The notes under the pieces were generated by a model. That model did not search any database and was not told the origin of the DNA. It saw only the letters and a program-made list of their open reading frames with translations. The position numbers and the translations under genes are program-made. A stretch of DNA of 64,000 bases, taken from NCBI GenBank assembly GCA_037957365.1, contig JARHVA010004089.1, forward strand, positions 665,001 through 729,000, in the 5' to 3' direction. Source of the stretch: Torreya grandis (taxonomy: Eukaryota > Streptophyta > Pinopsida > Cupressales > Taxaceae). This document shows positions 12,996 to 23,493 of the stretch, in pieces; positions within the stretch are counted from its first letter, which is position 1; every line of letters starts with the position of its first letter.

Positions 12996-14240
12996 TCACA
13001 TATGGTCTCATGCTATGTATATCTTGTTTATATCTCTTATAGCTAACTCCCCTCTGTTAGTTGTTAGGCTTTGCTTTCAGTTGTGTTTTAGCTCTTGCCT
13101 TAGTTATTTTATCTTACTTTGGTTTTATGTAATTCTCCATATTGATTCTCTATTGGTTTTCCTTTTTTTTGTATTCCATGTTACTCTTGATTCATTTCAT
13201 CCATGGATATTCTCCCACCCTTGGGATGCCAATCCCATCAAATTCAAGGTCTCATCCCTGAGCTCACTCATGAGTAGGCCATGGCTATAATGGAATGCCA
13301 TAAACACTATAGGATTTAGGAGGTTGCCTCGACCCAGCATGGCAATGTAGACCATCTCTCATTACAAAAGGAATAATATTGGTATATCTATAACCAATAG
13401 ACTCAGTCTCCTTTTCACCATTCTGAGATTCATTCATATGAGGATGTTTTATCTCATCCCCATGCTGCATATCATTCACCCATTTGAGGTGATGAGGATC
13501 CCCTTGCACAACTGGGACCTGATGAGTTACATGTGATCATTGATGATTTTTTTAGATGTCATTAGGTGAATGAATTTAACCCTTATCCCCCTAGGAGTTA
13601 GTAGTGTGCTTCCTTTGGAGATATAACTTTCACCTATTTAGTTTTGAGTGCCTCAACTAGTTCTCATGTGAGTTCCCCACCTCTTTATTGGTAGGAGAAT
13701 TTACATCAAGAACACCCTCATATCCATGATGTGGTTCATAGGTATTCCACTTAATGAGGTATATTAATCACAAGTAATCCTCCCATCCTCTTAGCCCTTC
13801 TTTCATATTTTTTAATGAGCATGCTTATTTTGATCATCAACTATAGACTAGAGATCTATGGGATGCATATCAAGAGTATTAGTTCCCAAAAATTGACCCT
13901 CATCTGATGACATATGATCAGCACCATGGGTACTTTAGTCATCACAATGAATTCCATATATATTCCATGTCATCCCATCATCCTTGTGAGGAACATTACC
14001 CATCTCATGGTCTTTCTCCACCCTATGGTAGAGATGATTTCCACCATAAGAATATTTCCCATCAAGAACCACCTTGACATCATCTTCTTTATAATTATGG
14101 TTATGATGATGCCTATGAGCATAGGTAACATCATTACCATCATTATCCCCCTCTTAAATCTCATCACTAACCTTGTATCAATCATGCCTATGAGGATCTC
14201 TATCAAAATCCTCTATCCCCTTGGGTAAGTGTTATTCACC
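12996..14240 (+). pseudogene. El-4 gag leader with His/Tyr-rich segment
   Basis: The frame leading into gag is very rich in His, Tyr, Pro and Ser between about 13880 and 14220, for example DQHHGYFSHHNEFHIYS and RDDFHHKNISHQEPP. It continues directly into the gag core, so it is taken as the N-terminal part of the gag protein. It is broken by a few stops. Competing ORFs at 13914-14228 (plus) and 13970-14206 (minus) are frame shadows caused by its CAT/ATG-rich codons. Confidence 0.5.
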
Positions 14241-15200
14241 TCCTTACTCCTATCCCTAAACTACGAAAGTTCAATGGGACTCAAGACTTCAATCCCATAG
14301 AGTATATTATAGCATTCATTATTGCATGTATGAATTGGGAATAGGAAAAATCCATGATGTTAAATCTCATCACTCATTCTCTATGAGTTAAAGCTCTTGT
14401 GTGGTTTCATAATCTACCTCCATATTCTCTCTAGTTTATAGTTCCTTCTGAATGACTTCCCCTAATACTTTGATATCTCTAGGATTTTCAACCTTGGCAA
14501 CCAATCACTCACCTCCAAGGCATAGGCCAAGGGTGAGTCAAACTTTGATTTTATGTGTAGTGGTATTCATCTATCCATACATGTATAACCAGATTCTTAG
14601 ATGATCAACTTTATGATATGTTCACATGAGCATTAAGATAGGATGTTCACCTTGAGGTCCTCAAGCATGATCCCACCTTGTATGATCTGTTTGAGGTACA
14701 TGTGGGCATGCAGCCCATACTAACCCAAAAGTCATCTTCACATGATCATAACCATAATATGACCAATGATGGTGTTATTGATTCTCCTCCTAAGAAGAAG
14801 GCTAAGAAGGAAAACCATGAGGTGAATGCTTTGATAAAGAAGCTAGCTAAAAATAAGGATTTTGAATCTAGCATTACAAAATAATGGATGGTGTTTCTTT
14901 ATGACCCTGACAAGCTTTACAATTTCCATTGGATGAGGGGGCATAATGATGCCAATTATGTTACCCAAAAGTATGGTGCTCAAGCCTCACCTCTATCATA
15001 GATTTATCCTCTTGTATAACCTAACTATAAATTGAATGTGTTCAAGAAGCCTGTACTTGAATATGACAAGGAGAAGAAGAAAAAAATAAATCAAAGGATA
15101 AGGCCCCTCGTTATCCTTCTTTATCTTCTACCTCTTTTGACTCCTCTTCTCAGGCTAACTCAAGAAGGAAATCTAAGCACAAGAGTAGCAAGGCCATTTT
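14240..15200 (+). pseudogene. El-4 gag
   Basis: The gag core opens with IPKLRKFNGTQDFNPIEYI near 14250, followed by a helix (MNWE..KSMMLNLITHSL) and VKALVWFHNLPPYS, the usual retrotransposon-gag layout in which the W region follows a helical core. Downstream, a basic linker (SPPKKKAKKENHEVNALIKK, about 14780-14850) leads to YNFHWMRGHNDANYV near 14920, which corresponds to the CH/HC zinc knuckle of this group with both outer cysteines lost. Gag would assemble the particle. There are several stops. Confidence 0.75.
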
Positions 15201-15600
15201 TTCTATTGACATAGCCTCTATTGGGTATGAGTGATTTATCAACATGTACTCAGGGTAGGTTATCAACCTTTTTGGAGAGACTAGTGGTGTTGGGCCTCCT
15301 ATCTAGCCCATGGGGGTAGGGAATCCCAAAGTTAGATTTCAATTTTAGTGTAACATCCCTCCCTAGGCTAGATAATGTCCTTACTCCATCATAGAGTACA
15401 TTCTTTAACTTTATCCTAAGTAAAGGGGCCTCCTCTTTTATGATCTTGGTCTCTCTCTTGAGGGTCCATAATGGGATTATGTTGAATTTTTTTTCAAATC
15501 TAATGCATTCAAGCACCCTCCCCCTCTTGTCCTCTCTTTTAACCCTACCTCTTTACTAGATGCTTCAATTCTATCAAAGAAGGATAAGTTCTCTCTCTAT
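15200..15600 (+). other. El-4 gag-protease linker
   Basis: Low-complexity Ser/Pro/Leu text in shifting frames. No domain was identified. Confidence 0.35.
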
Positions 15601-16030
15601 ATTGAGACATATGTTGATGATTGTCATGTTAAGTAGTGTATCATTGATGAAAGAGCTACATTGAATATCATGCCCCTACATGTGTTCAATGAGCTTAGGA
15701 TCAATTGGAAGCTCTCTAATTCTTTCCATAACTTTGTTGGTTTTAACAATGACATAGTTATGTTGGTGGGGAATGTCAAGCTCTGGGTCAAGTTTGGCCC
15801 CAAGATAATCAGGATCAAGTTTTATGTTTTAGACCTTGATCTCTTATACAACATGATTCTTGGCCATCCTTGGACTACTGCCATGCATGCTATCACATGG
15901 GCCATGTTTTTCATGGTTCAGTTCATGCATGAAGGTGAGGTTCATATCATGGAAGATGACCCAAATCCTTGGGCATTACTCTATGTAAATACAAATCCCT
16001 TAGGTGAGGCTTTGGATATCTTCTCATGAG
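15600..16030 (+). pseudogene. El-4 aspartic protease
   Basis: Retropepsin domain that would cut the Gag-Pol polyprotein. It contains the active-site region CIIDERATLNIMPLHVF (DERA where D-G/S-G-A is expected), then NFVGFNNDIVMLVGNV, KIIRIKFYVLDLDLLYNMIL and the family C-terminal signature GHPWTTAMHAIT. The frame from 15661 to 16029 is open for 122 codons, so this is one of the better-kept parts. The changed catalytic triplet argues that it is inactive. Confidence 0.8.
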
Positions 16031-16640
16031 GTTCTATATATTCTCATATACCTCCTATCTCTGAGTCTCAATTTCTCAAGGATGAGCATTATAATCTGAT
16101 GGAATACCAATCTGTGTTTATTCCTTCAAAGTATGACACACATCAATCGACTCCCTCTTTTTCTCTACAATGCTAGGGTGGCTCATCTCTCGTCAAAGGC
16201 CTCTTCTAAGATGTCTCCTCAAATGTTGAGCTTCCCCTTACATCATGCTCTTCCCATTGGAGTATAGGCTCTCTTAATGTGTCTCTTATTGAGATTGCTA
16301 GAGTAGCTAATTTTGATCTTGAGTAATATTTCATTCATGTTATGTCATGTAACATATTCAAGGAGAGAAAGGCTTATACCTAGCTCATATGGGCTTGTCG
16401 TAAGCATGATTATCCCCTTAATTTCCTTAGTTTGGAGATATCTCTCATTGATGGTCTAACCCCTAGAATTCCCCTCATGAATGTCCTCGTAGTTGAACCT
16501 AAAGTGTTTGATAAATTATTCCCTCCTACACCTAAGTACTTCAAGGAAGGAAATGCTATAGATTTTGAAGGATCCATAGACATCAATATTGGCACTTCAG
16601 TAAGGCCAAAGATTGTCAAGATCATTGATAGCCTTCCTCT
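16030..16640 (+). pseudogene. El-4 protease-RT linker
   Basis: Decayed linker frame with SLEISLIDGLTPRIPLMNVL and an acidic segment before the RT. No second RNase H is present here, in contrast to El-6. Confidence 0.5.
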
Positions 16641-17450
16641 AGAGGAACAGGATGTTTTATTCACCTTCTTGCACAATTTTTTTTATGTATTCACTTGGGA
16701 ATATGTTGATATGAAGGGCATGGATCCTAATATTTTTGTCCATAACCTCATTATAGATGATGGGACCTAACCTATTCTCCAAAAGTAATGACCAATGGTG
16801 GTTAAAATCACCCAGATAGTCAAGGTTGAGATTGAGAAACTCATCTAAGTTGGTTTCATCTAGGCCATTGACTACCATTGATGGGTTTCCAACATTATTC
16901 CTATTCTCAAGAAGAATGTAGTGGTTTGGATCTGCATTGACTTTTGGGATCTCAATATGGCTTGCCCAAAGGATAAATTTCTTACTCCTTTGATCGAACA
17001 AATTATTGATTACACTACTAGCTTTAAGATCATGTCCCTCATGGATGGATTCTTAGGTTACAACCAAATTTATATTTCACCCAAAGACTAGCACAAGATG
17101 GCATTCACTACCCCTTAGGGTACCTTTTGTTATGCCCACATGCCTTTCAGTCTTGCTAGGGCCACATATCAGCATGTTATAACCCACATTTTTTATAACT
17201 TTATCCATAAGATTATTGAGTGTTATGTCAATGACCTCCTTGGAAAATATCACAATTAGGATGAGCATGTGTGAGACCTCAGGATCATCTTTGAGCATCT
17301 TAGAGAGTATCACATTATCCTTAACCCCAAGAAGTGCATTTTTGGTATATCCACTAGAAATCTTCTTGGCTTCCTTATTTTGCAAAGGGGAATTGAGGTG
17401 GATCCCAAGAAGATCAAGGTGATCTTTGAAATGCCTCCCCTACATAACCT
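16640..17450 (+). pseudogene. El-4 reverse transcriptase
   Basis: RNA-dependent DNA polymerase of Ty3/gypsy type. In order: the entry LHNFFYVFTWEYVDMKGMDP near 16670; WVSNIIPILKKN; ICIDFWDLNMACPKDKF; FKIMSLMDGFLGYNQI; MAFTTP*GTFCYAHMPFSLA; ECYVNDLLGKYHN near 17220; then LNPKKCIFGIS and GFLILQRGIEVDPKKI. The catalytic YVDD is YVND, so one metal-binding Asp is lost. About nine in-frame stops occur, roughly two thirds of them TAG. Confidence 0.88.
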
Positions 17451-17990
17451 TGTTTAGTTATAGTCCTTCCTAGGAAGGCTCAAATTCCTTAGACATTTCC
17501 TGGAGGAGTATGCTCATAAATCCATACCCCTCACACATCTCCTATACAAGAACACACCATTATTGTGGTCTATTGAAGTCCAAGTAGATTTCAAGGAATT
17601 GAAGTGCATGCTTCATAATCTTCCCATACTGATGGCACCCATTGAGGTTTGTGAGTTTATCTTATACACCTTTATCACTAATCTTTCCATTGGGGGCATG
17701 TTGTATCAAAAGGATGACACTGGTAGAGAGAGATTTATTTACTACATCTCTCACATGCTAATTGGAATTGATATCAGCTACTCTCTTTTTGATTGGTAGT
17801 GCCTCTCCCTCATATTTGACATGAAGAAGTTAAGACATTACATATTGGGCCAAACCACCAATGTTATTGTCTAGTTTGATCCACTCCGCTACTTGCTTAG
17901 AAAAACACATCATGCTAGAAGGACTATGAGGTGGATCATGTTTCTTTAATATTTAAAACTCCACATTATTAACCAAAATAACACCAAGGT
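17450..17990 (+). pseudogene. El-4 connection and RNase H domain (Ty3 type)
   Basis: Follows RT directly. It shows FLGRLKFLRHFLEEYAHKS, HLLYKNTPLLW, then the RNase H-like region with FITNLSIGGMLYQKD, ERFIYYISHMLIG and LRHYILGQTTNVIV. It would degrade the RNA template during reverse transcription. The open stretch is 17563-17799. The integrase begins shortly after, with no second RNase H in between. Confidence 0.75.
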
Positions 17991-18059
17991 GTTGGTTATA
18001 GCTGAGCAAATCATTGAGTTCCCACTACCCAATCCTAGCACTAAACTAGTTGATGATGC

Positions 18060-19370
18060 CTTTTTTGATGAGATGGTCTACTCAGTCGACCATGTCGAGG
18101 TCTTTGAGTGTGATTAGTATCAATACATTATCCATTACCTTAAGACTCAAATTTATCCCATTAATGTTCATTCATAGGAATGCTATCATATCTACAAGCT
18201 CACCATTCACTATGTCATCATAGTCATCATCTTATTCAAGAGGGGTCTTGATGATGTGTTGATGTAGTCCTCATGCCCAAGGATACTCCTCTCATGATGG
18301 AGGATTATCATGAGAGTGTTTGTGGTGGCCACCTAGGATGGTAAGCCACTTCCCAACATATTATTAGGATGGGATACTATTGGCCCACTCTTATTAAATA
18401 TGTAGTCTAATACGCTAAGAAGTATGAGATGTGATAAGTCATCAGGGATGTCATCAATACCTTGATAGGCCTCTTATATTCTATCTTAGACCCTTGGCCC
18501 TTATCAGTTTGGGCTCTAAACTTTGTCAATGAGTTCAAACTTTCCTCTTTAGATGGCCATCACTAGTTCATCACCACCACTGACTATTTCATGAAGTGGG
18601 TTGAGGCCATGCCTCTTAGTAACATGTGTGGGAAGATCATTGCCAAGTTTGTCCTAAAATAGCTTATTTTTTGGTTTAAGGTCCCCACTGTGATTATGGA
18701 TGATAATGGTCTAGGTTTCTAAATCCTTGAGATACATGAGCTCATTAAACATTTTAGGTTCAAGCTATGCTTCTCCTTTACCCATTACCCTCAAGGAAAT
18801 GAGCAAGTAAAATATTCAAATAAAACTTTAAAGAAGATGTTTCTTCATACTATTGCCTAATCCAAGAGGGACTGGCATCTCATGCTCTATTTTTTCCTTT
18901 AGGCCTATCAGACTAGCTTCTAAATGGCCATGAGGGTAACCCTATACTCACTTGTATATGGGTCTGAGGTTGTTATTCCCTTAGAGGTCGTAATCCCTTC
19001 ACTATGGGTTAAGACATTTGGATCTCTTTCTAATAAGGAAGAACACATTACTCACCTCATCAAGCTTGATCAATTAAATGAGTGATGTCTGGCCACTCTC
19101 AATCATAATCATGTTTATCAATGTTGTCAATTTCACCAATTTGAGAAGTTGGTGCACCCTCATCAATTCAAGGTAGGTGATACGGTCCTCATCTTTGATA
19201 AGGAGCACTATAAGAAGGGAAAACTTTCATACAAGTGGTTTTCCCCTTTTGTTATCACTACCTCTTTATATAATGGGGCATATCATCTCTTGAACCTCAA
19301 AGGTGATCCCCTATAGCACCTGATTAATGGGTTTTTCCTTAAGACATTTCATGTATAGGGCCTGCATAGC
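18060..19370 (+). pseudogene. El-4 integrase
   Basis: The N-terminal zinc-binding region is decayed (about 18110-18420, including CGGHLGW). The catalytic core follows: WALNFVNEF near 18510 (first catalytic Asp changed to Asn), GHH*FITTTDYFMKWVEAMP, VIMDDNGLGF near 18690 (second Asp kept) and HYPQGNEQVKYSNKTLKKM near 18785 (Glu kept). The C-terminal part shows FKVGDTVLIFDKEHYKKGKL and WFSPFVITT. Integrase would insert the DNA copy in the nucleus. The missing Asp and the stops make it inactive. Confidence 0.85.
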
Positions 19371-19700
19371 CCTAAGGAAAGTCACCTATGGTGGTAGGGT
19401 GAACCTTTCATCTCTTATAGTACCACTAACATCCATGTCGCTTGTATGTGTGTTTGTACGTGTGTTCTTTATTAGTAGTTCCTACTATCTAATCACATGT
19501 ATCTAGTAGCCTATATTAGACGAAACATACACATCACACACAAAATCATATATTAACATGTGATAATAATGATATATATATATCATTAAAAATACATGTT
19601 TTTATCTAGGTACATCACATGGCTTCCTTTAAGTTTGGGATCACAATTCCCAAAACTTCTATGTGTGGCTATACATACGATGCTTTCTCATCCAGTTTAT
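19370..19700. other. El-4 spacer after integrase
   Basis: No coding signature. It contains a short AT run at 19570-19583. It separates sense-strand pol from the antisense ORF. Confidence 0.4.
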
Positions 19701-21265
19701 GATTATGTTTTGTCTATGGTAATCATGCATCCATTGAATACCATGATCTCTACCTAGTGATTAGTTGATCCATAGTCTGCTCTAGGGTAGCCATTTGATC
19801 TACCCCATCTCTAAGTGCATCCACTCTTCTAGTCTACTCTTAGGCTAGCTCATCCCATAGTCAATCTATTTTAGCCTTTGATCTATCTAGTCATGTCTTG
19901 GTTGGTGGTGTAGCTACCTCATATTATGCTATATTCATCTCTAGTCATACCATAGTTGCATCATGTCATGTTGACTCTGCCTCTAGCTATGGTATCTAAT
20001 GTCGTGCCCTTGCCAGCTTGAGTGAGGCTCATGTACCCACCCACTAAAAGCAAGTATATAGCTTTATCCCCATTGATAGATGTAGCACCTACTCTATCAG
20101 TGGTGTCACTATCAGATCATGGAATAACTCCCTCAGCATTAGGTCCACCTAAGGTCTAGTCTAACTATGATGGTCTCCTACACACACACACATACATAGA
20201 GCACATATGTTAGTCACATATTAGTTCTCACTAAAGATGAGTACAAGATAAAGTTTTATTTAGAAAATACACTTGTCTTACCTAAAAGTGTTGATGGCCT
20301 CTATGACCTTCCTATAGATCATGTTCCTCCTAGTGGTAGTGGTCCTCATCAAGGTTGCCTCTCTCTACCATTTTCCCCCTCACTCTGTCTTGGCTACCTA
20401 TCATTCCTAGCCCTAGCTGGCCTAGGTTGTGCCTATCTCTCCCACACTTCTAGAGCTTATCTCCTTAAATGATGGTATGGCCCATGTGGACCTCATAGCT
20501 CTTCCTATCCCACATAGGTCTCTACCCTTGTATCCTCTATCGACACCATAGATATGTAAGGATCGTGAACATTGCTACCCATTACATCTAGGTCTAAGGT
20601 GGTCCACACATGCCCAATACTATCTAGAATCTATGTAACCCATGTAGTTCCCTCCTCTAGTGTAGGGTATGCATCACTACCCCATGGTGTCCTCAACCAT
20701 GTCATTGGAGCCTCTCATAAGCCTAAGACATAAGTAAGCTAGGTTGTGTCAATTCACCTACATCTATGCACTATATGTGATCTAGCTACTAGTATAGTCT
20801 TCTAAGGATGTATTGGCCTCAGGCATATTTCTAACCTCCTTTCATGTGTTAGATAGCTCATATCTAATAGCATGGTAGTCACCTCATAATCTAGCTAGTG
20901 TAGAGACTCTTGAACATAGTGCCTTTTATCACTATCTTGAATATGGGTAACCCTAGTGATAGTTGCGTGATCTATACTCCATGGTTATTCTACTGAGGGT
21001 AGGGTCCCACTAAGTAGAGCTTGGTTGTAGCTATATCCTATAATTATGATATCTCTATCTATCTACCCATAAGCTCCACCCCATAGAGTTGGTAGACATC
21101 CTCAATGCTAAGTACAACCTCTATTTCAAGCCCCAAATGGAACATGTGTCTCTCTAGTACCCATGTGGTCACCAACACATTCACTAGGTCCCCAAAGTAA
21201 CACATAAGGGCTTGTGTACTAGTATCCAAAGTCTTGCACTCTGTAGGTGATCTTGGTCCTCCATA
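19700..21265 (-). pseudogene. El-4 antisense PMD ORF, C-terminal part
   Basis: The minus strand reads a plant mobile domain: VTTWVLERHMFHLGLEIEVV then SIEDVYQLYGVELMGR (21160-21059). This matches the PMD pattern L..RW.PET..F....GE.T.TLEDV..L.GL...G. Further along, weaker text continues to about 20400, and a stretch around 19900-19700 could be a coiled-coil-like C-terminus. PMD proteins are found both in plant genes and in transposons; no catalytic role in this element is established. The ORF is antisense to pol and is interrupted by El-5, with its other part at 24953-25110. Many stops. Confidence 0.65.
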
Positions 21266-21574
21266 TGTCATGTCCCCTTTTTAGTGGACATTGATAGACT
21301 TGAGAGATAGCTTCATACAGAAGTTATCACAGAGATTTATAGATGTGAGAGGTAACTTCATACAGAAGTTGTCATAGAGCTTTCCAGGTATTTATTTCAT
21401 TAGGTTTTGTTTGAGTAATTGTTCAGAGTAAAGATCTTCTGTATTAGGCTATATTTCTTAGATCTAGAGTACAACATATAGGCCACATTATTTTTCCATT
21501 AGTAGTTGTATGGAATTCATACAGATCTATACAATTCTGTACAATTTTGCATTAGGTCAGACAGCACCATGGGA

Positions 21575-21810
21575 AGTGCAGAGACCGACGTCGGCAGAGT
21601 TCACAGTGTTATGCTACCGATAGTGGTAGTATTACCAATGACGGTAGCTTTTCCTACCGACATCGGTAGTATTACCGATGACGGTAGCTTTTCCTACCAA
21701 CATCGGCAGTATTACTGACGATGGCAGATTTTCCTACCGACAGCAACAGTATTATCGACGATAGTAGCTTTCACAATGTTATCCTTCTAACAGTGGTAGA
21801 ATAACTGACA
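21575..21810 (+). repeat. El-5 5' LTR palindromic minisatellite
   Basis: About four units of 40 bp. Each carries two near-palindromes, CTACCGACATCGGTAG and TTACCGATGACGGTAG, separated by ATT or TTTTC. The array is preceded by a lone GACCGACGTCGG. CpG-rich in an otherwise CpG-poor window, with many variants that look like CpG decay. Confidence 0.88.
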
Positions 21811-22112
21811 TCGGCGATTGTGTGTCAATATAGCAACCTGAAAGCCATTCCAAATTTGCAAAAGGATCAGGTTTTGAGGCGATATTTGTATTCTTTTATA
21901 TGCATAAGAGAGGACTGTAATTGTAATCATCTGAACAAGTGATAAGATCTTTGATTTGTTATTAAGAGATTATATTGTGGTTGATTTATTTATTTGAAGA
22001 TATTTTGCAAAAATTGCAATTTGTTCTTATTTCATACAAACTTTTAGAATAATTAGAAAAGCAATTCAGAGCTTTATCTATATATATTCCCTATTTGAAG
22101 GGGATATTATAG

Positions 22113-22124
22113 TGGTATCAGAGC
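22113..22124 (+). other. Primer-binding-site-like sequence inside the El-5 LTR end
   Basis: TGGTATCAGAGC lies 53 bp upstream of the functional PBS and is preceded by GGGGATATTATAG, a near copy of the LTR terminus GGGGATATTACAG. The same feature is in the 3' LTR (24895-24907, with one C-to-T change), so it is now part of the LTR. Confidence 0.8.
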
Positions 22125-22165
22125 TTTTGCAAAAAAAAGGAGCCCCTAAGTTGGGGATATTACAG

Positions 22166-22270
22166 TGGTATCAGAGCCAAATTCTTGCCATCTTGTTGGG
22201 TATATCAGAGCCAAATTCCTGCCATCCTATTGGGTAGATCAGAGCCAATGTTCTGCCATCCTGTTGGGTA
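22166..22270 (+). other. El-5 primer-binding site within a three-copy 34-bp repeat
   Basis: The PBS TGGTATCAGAGCC is at 22166-22178. Its inner part begins a 34-bp unit (TATCAGAGCCAAATTCTTGC...TTGGGTA) present three times at 22169-22202, 22203-22236 and 22237-22270, so ATCAGAGCC occurs three times in the leader. Confidence 0.9.
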
Positions 22271-22307
22271 GTTTGGGTAGATTGGACATTGAATCAGTTA
22301 GTAAATC

Positions 22308-23490
22308 ATGATGACTTCATATACTCAGAAATAGTGGGACTATGATATGAAGAAGTTGAAACTAAGTTTGAAGAGGTTAAATGAATTTCTTTCATACCCT
22401 ACACTCAAAGACAAATCCACACGGCATATGACAGTGAATGATGAGTGGGAGTTATTAACTCCTCAAGTTTGGGAGAGGTTGTCTTTTGATTGCTTTGTGA
22501 AGCTGAGGAAGGAGCACTACAGATCAGTTAGACTAGTTAGCAGCATGTCCCATGATTCTTATGAGATAAGAGATAACAGGTGTGCTACTGTTAATAGGAG
22601 AAAGCTTTGCTTATACTGCAAAGATCCATCTGATGCCAATCACAATTGTTATTTGAGGCCTAAGGGCAAGGCATATCGTGTAATATGGGAGTATTATGAG
22701 GATTCAAAATCAGAAGATTTTGAACATCATGATAGTTTTGAGGAGTCAGAGGCAGAGGCTTCAAAGCCTAAGGTAGAGGTAATGAAAGTGGCTCACCAAG
22801 ATTTTGAGAGACATGTGGATGAGCTTAGTCATGAGGATTTGGACTCTTAGTTAGTTGCAGAGGACGAGGGAGCTGGAGATTGTGATGATGAGATAGTTTC
22901 AGCAGCAGCTTCTTTAGAGTTAGATGAGGACAAGTTTGATGATGGTATTCAGAGTAAGGAGGTATACTCAAAGGTTAGTACATTAAGTGTTGTTGGTGAG
23001 TACATTCCTATAGTTGTAGCTAAGGAACATGTTGTTGGAGCTGACACACATGTTTAGGATTTGGGAGTACCTAGTCCTGATGAGTTTGGCATACCAGTGG
23101 AGTTGAGTTTCCAGATTGATTTTTCTCACACAAATGATAGTGTGGTACAGTTGGTTATACCACCTTTACAGAGGGATCAGTTATGGGATGGATTGGCACC
23201 ATCTTTTGTAGATGGAATTGGCAGTTTGAGTTGTCCATTCTACTTGGTTTATGATGCTTCAAGAGTTTGGTTCTCATGTGTTCTTGACTATGGAAATTGT
23301 GCTTTTAGAGTTTGGTTGAGTTGCATTCGCCAGTTTGATTATGGGTCCCTCTTTGTTCTACTTCTGATGATATTGCAAGTACTTGCATTGATTAACAATA
23401 GTGCAAAGCATAACTACATTTGGGATCCAGGTGGATCGAGTGGTTCATTGTTTCAAGATTGCTTGGGGACAAGCAATTTCAGGAGGGGCA
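22308..23490 (+). pseudogene. El-5 gag-like protein, one frame with three TAG stops
   Basis: From the tandem ATG at 22308 a single frame runs to the 3' LTR and beyond, interrupted only by TAG near 22332, at 22848 and near 23055. It has a basic helical N-terminus (MKKLKLSLKRLNEFLSYPTL), VNDEWELLTPQVWERLSF, a zinc knuckle LCLYCKDPSDANHNC of the form C-x2-C-x7-H-x-C near residue 105, and then a long acidic tail. That knuckle spacing is familiar from chromovirus gag proteins. The longest fully open part is 22347-22850. The protein would bind RNA and form particles. The ATG at 22308 is preferred because the frame is continuous with 22347. Few lesions make this one of the best-kept genes here. Confidence 0.72.
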
Positions 23491-23493
23491 GAT
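23480..23493 (+). other. El-5 polypurine tract
   Basis: AGGAGGGGCAGAT immediately precedes the 3' LTR start TGTCATGTCC. Confidence 0.8.

Larger units (their letters stand above)
21266..22164 (+). repeat. El-5 5' LTR (internally deleted)
   Basis: 899 bp. Relative to the 3' LTR it lacks about 555 bp between GACTTGA and GAGATAGCTTCATA; the junction lies in a short TTGA match. The rest aligns closely with the 3' LTR. Confidence 0.9.

Noticed and set aside
13914..14228. Overlapping ORFs on both strands as small Met/Ile-rich genes.
   Set aside because: Both are shadows of the His/Tyr-rich gag frame, whose CAT codons read as ATG or ATC in other frames.
21575..21810. Tandem 40-bp palindromic units as a CRISPR-like array.
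   Set aside because: There are no unique spacers between repeats, the array is inside an LTR and occurs in both LTRs, and the context is plant retrotransposon DNA.
22166..22178. Initiator-Met primer site as evidence for an integrated pararetrovirus.
   Set aside because: True LTRs, target duplications and purine tracts flank the element, and no movement or coat protein motif is seen.
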